Source: Chlorella sorokiniana (Eukaryota > Chlorophyta > Trebouxiophyceae > Chlorellales > Chlorellaceae). Taken from it: 64,000 nucleotides of DNA. The stretch is taken from contig CP084614.1 of NCBI GenBank assembly GCA_025917655.1, forward strand, positions 1,488,001-1,552,000. Reading direction: 5' to 3'. This document shows, piece by piece, positions 22,001-32,188 of the stretch (position 1 is the stretch's first letter; every line of letters starts with the position of its first letter). A model generated the notes under the pieces. The model was not told the origin of the DNA. It searched no databases and worked only from the letters and a program-made list of their open reading frames with translations. The position numbers were made by a program, and so were the translations under genes.

Positions 22001-24677
22001 CACACGGGGTGCGGCCCTCCCCGCGTGCCCTGGCCTTTGCCTCCCGTCACACCCGGCCGCCGGGCGGCGGCGACCCTTGGCTGGAATCTGCGTGCGAGCT
22101 TTGTGATTTTGGTGCCCAGGGGCCCCCTCCGCTCGAATCTGCGTGCGAGCTTTAAACATTTTACCCCCTCCCCACCTGCTGTGCGGTGCTGCACAGCCCT
22201 CCGCCATGCTCCAAGCAGCCGCCGCCCACCCACACACGCGGCCCTCCCCGCGTGCCCTGGCCTTTGCCTCCCGTCACACCCGGCCGCGTGGCGGGGAGGC
22301 GCCGCCCCTTGGCTGGAATCTGCGTGCGAGCTTTGTGATTTTGGTGCCCAGGGACCCCCTCCGCTCGAATCTGCGTGCGAGCTATAGCATTTACCCCCTC
22401 CCCCACCCGTTTTGCGGTGCTGCACAGCCCTCCGCCATGCTCCAAGCAGCCGCCGCCCACCCACACACGGGGTGCGGCCCTCCCCGCGTGCCCTGGCCTT
22501 TGCCTCCCGTCACACCCGGCCGCCGGGGGCGGCGGCGACCCTTGGCTGGAATCTGCGTGCGAGCTTTGTGATTTTGGTGCCCAGGGGCCCCCTCCGCTCG
22601 AATCTGCGTGCGAGCTTTAAACATTTTACCCCCTCCCCCACCTGCTGTGCGGTGCTGCACAGCCCTCCGCCATGCTCCAAGCAGCCGCCGCCCACCCACA
22701 CACGCGGCCCTCCCGCGTGCCCTGGCCTTTGCCTCGCGTCACACCCGGCCGCGTGGCGGGGAGGCGCCGCCCCTCCGCTGGAATCTGCGTGCGAGCTTTG
22801 TGATTTTGGTGCCCAGGGACCCCCCTCCGCTCGAATCTGCGTGCGAGCTATAGCATTTACCCCCTCCCCCACCCGTTTTGCGGTGCTGCACAGCCCTCCG
22901 CCATGCTCCAAGCAGCCGCCGCCCACCCACACACGGGGTGCGGCCCTCCCGCGTGCCCTGGCCTTTGCCTCCCGTCACACCCGGCCGCCGGGGGCGGCGG
23001 CGACCCTTGGCTGGAATCTGCGTGCGAGCTTTGTGATTTTGGTGCCCAGGGACCCCCTCCGCTCGAATCTGCGTGCGAGCTATAGCATTTTACCCCCTCC
23101 CCCACCTGCTGTGCGGTGCTGCACAGCCCTCCGCCATGCTCCAAGCAGCCGCCGCCCACCCACACACGGGGTGCGGCCCTCCCCGCGTGCCCTGGCCTTT
23201 GCCTCCCGTCACACCCGGCCGCGTGGGGGGGGCGCCGCCCCTTGGCTGGAATCTGCGTGCGAGCTTTGTGATTTTGGTGCCCAGGGACCCCCTCCGCTCG
23301 AATCTGCGTGCGAGCTATAGCATTTTACCCCCTCCCCCACCCGTTTTGCGGTGCTGCACAGCCCTCCGCCATGCTCCAAGCAGCCGCCGCCCACCCACAC
23401 ACGGGGTGCGGCCCTCCCCGCGTGCCCTGGCCTTTGCCTCCCGTCACACCCGGCCGCCGGGGGCGGCGGCGACCCTTGGCTGGAATCTGCGTGCGAGCTT
23501 TGTGATTTTGGTGCCCAGGGACCCCCTCCGCTCGAATCTGCGTGCGAGCTATAGCATTTTACCCCCTCCCCCACCCGTTTTGCGGTGCTGCACAGCCCTC
23601 CGCCATGCTCCAAGCAGCCGCCGCCCACCCACACACGGGGTGCGGCCCTCCCCGCGTGCCCTGGCCTTTGCCTCCCGTCACACCCGGCCGCCGGGGGCGG
23701 CGGCGACCCTTGGCTGGAATCTGCGTGCGAGCTTTGTGATTTTGGTGCCCAGGGACCCCCTCCGCTCGAATCTGCGTGCGAGCTATAGCATTTTACCCCC
23801 TCCCCCACCCGTTTTGCGGTGCTGCACAGCCCTCCGCCATGCTCCAAGCAGCCGCCGCCCACCCACACACGGGGTGCGGCCCTCCCGCGTGCCCTGGCCT
23901 TTGCCTCCGTCACACCCGGCCGCGGGGGGCGGCGGCGACCCTTGGCTGGAATCTGCGTGCGAGCTTTGTGATTTTGGTGCCCAGGGACCCCCTCCGCTCG
24001 AATCTGCGTGCGAGCTATAGCATTTTACCCCCTCCCCCACCCGTTTTGCGGTGCTGCACAGCCCTCCGCCATGCTCCAAGCAGCCGCCGCCCACCCCCAC
24101 ACGGGGTGCGGCCCTCCCCGCGTGCCCTGGCCTTTGCCTCCCGTCACACCCGGCCGCCGGGGGCGGCGGCGACCCTTGGCTGGAATCTGCGTGCGAGCTT
24201 TGTGATTTTGGTGCCCAGGGACCCCCTCCGCTCGAATCTGCGTGCGAGCTATAGCATTTTACCCCCTCCCCCACCCGTTTTGCGGTGCTGCACAGCCCTC
24301 CGCCATGCTCCAAGCAGCCGCCGCCCACCCACACACGCGGCCCTCCCCGCGTGCCCTGGCCTTTGCCTCCCGTCACACCCGGCCGCCGGGGGCGGCGGCG
24401 ACCCTTGGCTGGAATCTGCGTGCGAGCTTTGTGATTTTGGTGCCCAGGGACCCCCTCCGCTCGAATCTGCGTGCGAGCTATAGCATTTACCCCCTCCCCC
24501 ACCCGTTTTGCGGTGCTGCACAGCCCTCCGCCATGCTCCAAGCAGCCGCCGCCCACCCACACACGGGGTGCGGCCCTCCCCGCGTGCCCTGGCCTTTGCC
24601 TCCCGTCACACCCGGCCGCCGGGGGCGGCGGCGACCCTTGGCTGGAATCTGCGTGCGAGCTTTGTGATTTTGGTGCC
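16017..24677 (+). repeat. ~234-bp satellite, about 37 units, each with two tRNA-Gln 3'-end copies
   Basis: Tandem array spanning about 8.66 kb. TTTGTGATTTTGGTGCCC recurs 38 times from about 16016 to 24660, a mean spacing of 233-234 bp. Each unit reads: the last ~17-19 nt of the tRNA-Gln gene (GAATCTGCGTGCGAGCT), then TTTGTGATTTTGGTGCCCAG and GGACCCCCTCCGCTC, then a second copy of the same tRNA 3' piece, then TATAGCATTTTACCCC and about 150 bp of C-rich sequence ending CTTGGCTG or CCTCCGCTG. The first unit begins directly at the tRNA discriminator base. Units are mostly over 95% alike and fall into recombining subtypes. All three forward and several reverse frames are open for hundreds of codons, but start and stop contexts are just repeated by the unit; I regard the array as non-coding. 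The last copy breaks off at about 24677 inside GGTGCCC. Confidence 0.97.
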
Positions 24678-25429
24678 CGGGAGCCTGCCTGACACTGAGG
24701 GCGCTCACCAGCCTGCTGGGGCCGTTTTGCCCACCAACAGGACTGTGCTCGGCTTTATTTCAGAAGAATGACCATTCGCGACAGCAAGTCAGCATCAGAA
24801 AAGTATTTGCTTAAATTTTGAGATACATCACCTCCAAGGCTACCACAACATCAACCAACCCACATGTTAGCCTGTCAGGCACGCTGCTCTGTGGAACGGC
24901 CCGCCACAACTGCACCAGTGCCGCCCCAAAGTAGCCTCAGCGGCTGTCAAAGCGACCATGCCGCGAAACACAAACCATGCAGGTCTGCAGCAATTGGATT
25001 TTCATGATGCTTCGTGCACCCCACATCCACCCTCTCAAGGCATCGGCGGCTCTGCTTCAGACCGGCGGCGGCAGCCAAGCGGCACCTGGTTTGCCGGCCG
25101 CTGAGCCGGCGGTCTCGCTCCACGAGCGATCTCTTGACTTAGATGCATCTCAGCGGCGTGGTTGAGCTCGCCCAGCAGGCTGTGGGCACCGCACCGGTAA
25201 GCGCGCCTCCGGTCCCCACAGGTCTGCCAGCGCGGATGGCAACCCGCGCCCCCCCGCATTGGGGGGTGCCTTTGGTGAGATTCACATTAAAGCCAACGCA
25301 TAATCATCTGCAACCCCGCAACCAGTTACCCGCGACAGCGTAACCTGTCCCTTCGCGCCATCTGTAGCGGACCACGCTTGCGGCCCAGCAGAGCGACATG
25401 GAACCAGATCTACAATTGACAGGAGGAGC
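24678..25429. other. Spacer between satellite and Cys-rich gene
   Basis: About 750 bases with more moderate GC than the flanks. No gene, tRNA piece or further satellite unit is recognised. It should contain the promoter of the downstream secreted protein. Confidence 0.45.
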
Positions 25430-28400
25430 ATGAAGCCTGGACGGATATCCTGCCCGCCGCGGCCGGTCCGTCCGTCCGTGGGTCTCTGCCTGCTCCTGCT
25501 GGCCCTGGCGCTGGAGGCAGACGCCGCGTGCACGGATGGTGCGTGCAGCTGGGGCCCAGCGGTCGCCCCCGACAGGCGTCACCAGGCCCCACCGCCAGCC
25601 GCCGGGCGGGGCGGAGCCAGCGCCGCTCCCCGCTCACTGTGCCTTGTGCCGCTTGCCTCGCAGGCTACCTCAAGCTGGACCTGGTGTCGGTCAGCGGCGG
25701 CGGCACCTGCGACTCCTCCCTGCTGCCCACGTGCCTGCCCAGCCTGCGCGTGGGCATCTCCGCGGCGTGCGTGGTGTCGCTCACGCCGCTGCTGGTGACC
25801 AGCACCGTGCTGGTGCCCGCCCTCTGGTCCACCTACCCCAGCGGCACCTACGCGCAGCTGGCCGCCTGCCCCAGCGCGGCCACGACAGCGGTGGACCCGG
25901 GGTCCAGCCCCACCCAGGCGCAGCTCAAGGCCGCCATCAAGGCGGCGTTTGAGCGGCACACCTACGGCGCCGACTACCAGCAGGCGCTGACCAGCGCCAC
26001 CTGGGACAGCGGCACCCTCAGCCTGCTCACAGCCAGCGGCAGCTGCACCCTCAAGTACGCGGTGACGCAGGTGTCGCCCTCAGACTCCAGCTACGCGTCG
26101 CAGGTCGGCCCGGAGGCGGTGCCCGCCGCCTGCGACACCTCCGGCTCGCTCGTCGACGGCGGCGAGTGCATGATGAACCTGGCAGACAGCTGCGCCGCGG
26201 GCAGGCGGCCCGTGGAGCTGCCCGGGCGGCAAGGCCTGCGCGCTGTGCCGAGCAGGTGAGGGGGCGGCGGGGCAATGGCCGGCATCGCAGCCCTGCAGCC
26301 CGGCGCTCTGCCCACCTCTGCATCATGCTCGGAGCAGGAGGAGCTTGCCGCCCGCCGCCCTCGCCGCAGGCTCCTCCTCGGCCACGGGCGCCGGCTGCAC
26401 GGCGTGCGCCACCGGCAAGTACGCCGCGTCCGTGGGCGCCGCCTCCTGCGCAGCCTCCTGCGCCGCCGGCACCTACGCCACCGGCGGCAACTCGGCCTGC
26501 GTGCCCTGCAGCCCCGGCACTTACCAGGACGGCACGGCCCAGGCAGGGTGCAACCCCTGGTGAGCGGCAGCAAGGGCCGGGGCCCCTGCGGGCGGCGACC
26601 CGCCCAGCACGGGCCCCTGCGCCAGCGCGGGCGCCGCCACCCGCACGCCAGCTGCTGAGCACTCCCCGCTGCCCCCCCTTCGTGTCCCCCCTCTCTGGCT
26701 GCAGCCCCTCCCAGTCCTACGCGCGGCTGCCGGGCGCCACGCAGTGCGTGCGCTGCGTCGCCGGCGTGGCCAAGTGCGTGGCTGGGTCGGCGCCCGGCTG
26801 CGACCCGGCAACGCCGAGGTGCCCTCCCGGGCTACCAGGTGCTGTCGGTCACCTCGGCGGGCAGCCTGCCGGAGGGCACGTGCGCGCTGGGCGCCAGCCT
26901 CAGCTTCGCGGCGGCCCCGCTGTTCGGGCGGTGCAGCCTGGTGACGCCGGGCGCCACCTGGCTCACCCTGTTTGTGGACCAGTACTGCGGGGTGGCCATC
27001 TCCCCATCAAGGACACCGCCTGCGCCGAGCCGGCCGCGTCCTACTGGACCGACATGCGCATCGCCGCGCACTACGTCACCCCCAGCCTCATAGCCACGCG
27101 CTTCAACCCCGCGGCCACCACGCCAATCAGGTGGGGAGGCCTGCCTGCGTTGGGGCAGCCTGGCATGTGCCCTGGCTGTGTGGAGATGTGGGGTCGGCCT
27201 GCAAGCAAGCCAGCACCCTCCCGCTGCGCTGCTGAGCTGCCGCCAATGCTCACCTTTCTCTGCGCCCCCTGCAGCTCCTACATGCTGTCGCTGGTGCCTG
27301 AGGGGGCCAGCACGCTCACCCTCTCTTACTGGCCGGCCACCACCAACGTCTCCATGGCCTCCACAGTCTCGGCATCCTCCCAGGTAGAGCCGAAGGGCGG
27401 CACCGCCAGGTGGCCGCTCCCCGTGCCACGCCACGCCGCGACGGCACCACCCGCTCTGTCAGCACATGTCTGACCGGCAGCGCCGCCCGCCGCAGGTCTG
27501 CACCGGGACTGCGACGGTGCTGGGCGGCCAGGTGGCGGGGTGCCCACCTCGCCGGTGGCGTGCCCAGCTGGCACGTACGACAACGATGCGGTGGTGGACG
27601 GATGCCGCCCCTGGTGCGCCCCTCACAGCCACCCCGTCCTTTTGCACCATGCATCCACCCCTCTCGCAACCCCTGCGACTCACCTGCTTGCCCCTCACGC
27701 CCGCCCTTTCCTGCAGCCCGGTCGGCGCGGGCTGCAACGCCAGCGCCACCGCGCCCACGCTGTGTGCCGCCGGTGAGGACCCGCCCGCGGGAACGCTGAT
27801 GTGGGGACGTCACACGCGTTTGCGAGTTTTCACGTGACCCGCTCATGGCCCTGACTGTCCCCTGAGCCGTGTGGTCCCTGCCATTCACCCGCCAGCCCTA
27901 CCTCCCGCCCCGCTCCCCTTGCAGACCACTTCCAGCCGTACCTCGGCCAGCAGACCAGCGCCTGCCAGGCGTGCAACGCCACCGCCGACCCGCGCTTCAC
28001 CTCCAACAGCGGCGACGACTACTGCACGGTGCCCTGGGTGGACATGCAGTGCACCAACGGTGGGTGGCTGGGTGTTTGGTGGTGGTGGTGTGGGTGGGTG
28101 GGTGGGTGCGGGGGTGGGGGTTTGGGGGGTGGGGGGACTTCGTCCTCAACGGGGAAGGACGTGGGGGGTGAGGCAGCCACAGCTGGCCCTCGGGAGAAAA
28201 CGTTTGTTTGAGCTGCTGCAGCTTGCCGCCAGGCTGGCGAGCTGGGAGCATCCAATGCCTCGGCTGGGGCTCAGCCCTTGACCCGTGCTCACCTCCCGCA
28301 GGCTACGAGTACAACAGCGCCACCACCACCTGCGACATCTGCCCCGCCGGCACGCAGCGCATGGTGGGGCGGGAGCTGGTGTGCACGCCGTGGTGAGACC

Positions 28401-31400
28401 CGCCGCCGCCGCCGCTGCGCCCGCCCCCACATGCCCCCTGACGTGCGCACCGCTGCACTGCGTGGCGCAGCAGCCTGCATGGCCATGGCCGCCGGAGGAG
28501 GGAGGCCTGGCTCCTGACCGCTGCCTGCGCTGCGCCCTGGCCGCCTGCTGTGTGCAGTCTGCCGGGGTACTACTCTGCCCAGGGCGCCACCAACTGCACC
28601 GCCTGCCCCGTGAACCAGTATGCTCCGGTGTATGGCTTGGGTGAGGCTGCCCTGCCTGCGCAGCGTGGGCCAGCGCCTTCCAGCAAGCAGGAGGCCTGAA
28701 ATGGTGGCACACTGGCTTCTGACACCATGCGTCGCTTCTGCCTGTGCAGCTGAGCGCAGCACCGGCGACCGCAAGTGCATTTACTGCGCCACGGGCAGCG
28801 TGGCTATGACCTCCGCTGGCGCGGTGGGGCAGACGGGGTCCACCAAGTGCAGCCAATGGTGAGGCCTGACACGGCGGCGTGGTTGCTGTGCGCTGCGGCA
28901 GCCTTCCCTGCTTGTACACCCCTGCTTCACACATCCCCATCCCCGCCCCGCCTGCAGCCAACCGGGCACGGTTGCCGCCATCACGCCCCCGCTGCTGTAC
29001 GCGACGTGTCAGGCCTGCTCGGACGGCTACTACCGCGGCGGCTACGCGGCGGCCAACAACAACGTGTGCCTGCAGATCCCGCCAGGTGTGCGCCAGCCCG
29101 TGGAACCCACCACCGTCGGCTCGCTGCGCATGTCCAGCGCGTGCGCCCCAGGCATGGCTGCACAGCTAGCTCTGTCCGGGGGCGGAGGATTCAATGGGGT
29201 GACGGCGATCTGCAGCCTCCAGAGTCCCACCCTCCACGCCCCCTGCCTGCATCGCAGGCCGGAAGGAGCAGCCGCGCGCCAGCGCCACCTTCCCGCGCGC
29301 CGCCGTCACGTTCTGCACAAAGGGCGAGGTGTCGTCGTGGTCTGGCGGCGTGCGCACCCGGCCGACCCCGAGGCCTGCCAGCCCTGCAGCGGGGACAACA
29401 GAATCGCGCCGCGCACCGGCATGAGCGCCTGCAGCCCGTGCCGTTCCGGCACCGCCCCGGCAAGAGCCTGGTGTCCCTGCCCGGCAACGACGTGTGCAAC
29501 CCATGCACCGGCAACACCTACCGCCCGGCCAGCAGCACCAGGTGGGCTGCGAGGGAAGCCTGGCCTCAAGTGCAGCCTCCATGCTGGCGGCGCTCGGCAA
29601 GGGGTTGGGCTGCCGCTGACGCCGTCGCCGCCCCCCGCCTGCAGCCCCACCTGCCTGGTGTGCACCGCTGGACGAGAGACGGAGAGCAGCGGCCACGCGG
29701 CCTGCATGCCCTGGTGGGTTGCGTGCCGCTGGCATGCATGGAGGGGGCGGTTGTGCTGATGCCTGCATTGCTCCTGAACAGCCAGGCTGCCCTCCCGCCG
29801 CCCCTGCTTGCGGGAGAGCTGCAAGAGTGAGGGTCCGTTCCCCAGCCTTGTTGTTTCAGTTTGGGTTCCGTCGCCCCCGCCTGCAGCTCGCCCGGCTACT
29901 TCATGCCCGACTCCAACGCCGGCACCAACACCTCCAGGCCCGCTGCCTACGGCGCCTGCCAGCCCTGCGCCGCCAACACGTACCAGCCGCTGTGGGGGCA
30001 GGCCAGCTGCCGCGCGTGCGACGCCGGCACCTCCACCCAAGACACCGCCAGCACAGCGTGCGAGCCCTGGTGAGCTGGGCCTGGGTGCACAGAGGGTGGC
30101 GGGGCGGGCGGCAGCCAGCGCGGCTGGCAAGCTTCCTGCAGCACAGCCAGGGTGGAGTGCAGGTCGCCCCCGCCCACTGCTGCGTCAAGGGCTGCCGCCC
30201 CCACCCCACCCCCACCCGCTGCTCCCCCATTGCTGCAGCCCCTACGGCTTCTACTCGCCCACAGCCTCGACGCCCTGCCTGCCCGCGCCACGAGGCTCGT
30301 TTGTCAACACGACGGGCGCCACCGCCTACACCCCTGGTGAGGGGGCTCGGGGGCTGCCAGCAGCGCCGCCCGCACTGTGGAGCAGCTGGCGGCAGCGGGG
30401 ATGTGCTGCGTGCATGCTGCGCAGCCGTGCGATGTCTGAACCCCCCTCCATGTTGCTGTTTCCCGCGCTGCAGCCCAAAGGGCACCTTCAACAACCAGCT
30501 GGGGGCGGACGAGTGCGACGTGTGCGGGGCCGGGCAGTACACCAACGCCGTGGGGTCCAGGGCCTGCAAGACGTGCGGAGCGGGCACCTGGTCGCCAGGC
30601 GGCTCACCCACCTGCAGACGCTGCGCAGCCGGGTTCTACTCCGCCGCCGGCAGCAGCTCCTGCAACCCTTGGTGAGCCGCCGCGGCGAGCCCCTGGGCCG
30701 GGCTGCGTGCCCCGCTCACCAGCGCTGGGCCGCCTGGATCGCCAACGGCGCAGGCTGGCCTGCTGACAAGGCGCCCCCGCCCCCCACCCCCGAGTGCAGT
30801 AAACCCGGCTCCTTTTCTGCGGCCTTGGGATCCTCCTCATGCCAAGCATGCGCTGTGGGACGCCAATGCCCGTCCCTCGCCACAAAGTGAGCACGCTGCG
30901 CTCTTGCGTCGAGCTGGCGCGGCAGGGAGCGGCCGTCTGCCTGCACACCTCCTCCTTTCCCCCCCCGCCTTTGACAGCAGCCTGCTGCCGCCGCACCCGT
31001 GCTGCAGGACGCCGAGCCTGTGCCCCAAGGGGCAGTACAGCAACAGGCAGGGGGCTCGGCTGTGCAGCCTGTGGTGAGCCTGCAGCTGCCTTGCACCCGT
31101 CCTGACATTGTAGACCGGGCGGGGCGGCACCGGCCCCATGCTTGCCTGACCTTGCCTGTGCAGACCCTGCCACTCAGTCGCTGCTCCTTGCCTGCCTGCA
31201 GCCCTGCAAACACGTATCAGAACGTGACGGGACAGCAGGGATGCAAGCCCTGGTGCGCAACTGCGGCTGGCGCTGGTGGAGGGGGAGCAAGGGGATGCGC
31301 ACAGGGTTCCCAGCAGTGCGTGCAGATAGCACTAAAACCTCCTTTTGCACGTCTGTCCTGCAGTCCCAGTGGATTCCATACACGAGGCCTCACAGGACAG

Positions 31401-31513
31401 TCAGTGTGCCAGCAGATGCGCAGCAGCCCCATTCGCCGCCTGCTTCGACAGCTGCCTGCCGGAAGATCACCCTAACCCACGCAACCCTTCGCAGCCCTAC
31501 ACGAGTGCTGACC
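25430..31513 (+). CDS. Secreted Cys-rich protein with ephrin-receptor-like (GCC2/GCC3-type) modules
   Basis: Large extracellular or cell-wall protein of many short exons. ATG 25430 opens a signal peptide (hydrophobic core VGLCLLLLALALEADA) ending exon 1 at 25538. A non-repetitive domain follows from 25664 (GYLKLDLVSVSGGGTCDSSL). The remainder is tandem Cys-rich modules of the C..C..G.Y.....C..C..GT type: ASCAAGTYATGGNSACVPCS, KTCGAGTWSPGGSPTCRRCA, AYGACQPCAANTYQPLWG. Exons repeatedly end in TGC-xxx-CCC-TG|gt (about 26562, 27615, 28395, 28861, 29715, 30072, 30674 and 31251), so introns in phase 2 interrupt the Cys codon that starts the next module. Several exons need single-base frame corrections, and the 3' end is unclear. 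The last confident module is PSGFHTRGLTGQS near 31370-31400, with a short exon PYTSADQ to about 31513. The ligand and role are unknown. Confidence 0.65.
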
Positions 31514-32188
31514 AGTGAGTGCCGAACAATAGGCTTTCGCCCTGCTCCGCCACCTTCCACACATGCAGCATGCCATGTGCATCCCGAATAAGCCTGTACC
31601 CACTCATTACCAGTTTATATTTGCCTCAGTCTCATCCCCGCACTCCCGTCAACCTCAAACCCCTTTCAAACAGCACTGTTTGCCGCACATTTCACAACTG
31701 TTTTTCATGAACATCGCCAGTTTTGTTGCCCTTAACAAGCACCACTCATGTAGAAGCACTCCTTCCGCATATGCTGAAGGTGCACCGTTGCATTTATGGT
31801 CACCAGACCGCCACTGCATGCTAGTCACCGCCGGGCCGCCACCATCCCAACTGACGCGGGATAGTTGAATACCCAACGTTTCCATTGCTCTGGTAGCCGA
31901 TCAGCCTTGAACGCGGTGTCAACGGCGTGGGGAAGCTGCAAGTTGGAGCCACACGCTGCCAGGCGTGTACACCGCCGGACCGCGTGAAGAGTTTGGGAAA
32001 GCCCTCGGCACTGTATTATTTGAGCAACAGACGTCTACCACTGTACAATTGGCATAATCGAGCTGGCATACAAGCGCTGCGGATTGTCGGGCAGGCCGGG
32101 CACCCTGCCGTGCACCGCTTGTTCCCCTGGCGTCGCGGCGCGCACACCTGTTTGATTGTCCCAGTTCTGCGATCACATTAGCCAGTGC
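31514..32188 (+). other. Uncertain link region; possible further Cys-rich exons
   Basis: 31520-31880 is AT-richer and looks like an intron or 3' UTR. Two later stretches look like plausible small exons with CxxC pairs: about 31909-31982 (GVNGVGKLQVGATRCQACTP) and about 32095-32150 (GTLPCTACSPGV). They could be the end of the Cys-rich protein or join it to the GH16 gene. I cannot choose between these from sequence alone. Confidence 0.35.

Noticed and set aside
16230-24660. Many tandem tRNA genes in the array
   Set aside because: Only the 3' 17-19 nt are present in each unit; D arm, anticodon arm and A box are absent. Only 15945-16016 folds as a tRNA.
16017-24677. CRISPR array
   Set aside because: Spacing is ~234 bp, there are no unique spacers, the repeat contains no typical palindromic 24-40 bp direct repeat, and no cas genes lie nearby in this eukaryotic DNA.
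16102-24692. Dozens of long open frames in the satellite (for example 363 codons at 20783-21874)
   Set aside because: They are the 234-bp unit read in any of several frames on both strands, with no independent start, splice or codon signal. Length comes from the unit being a multiple of three and GC-rich.
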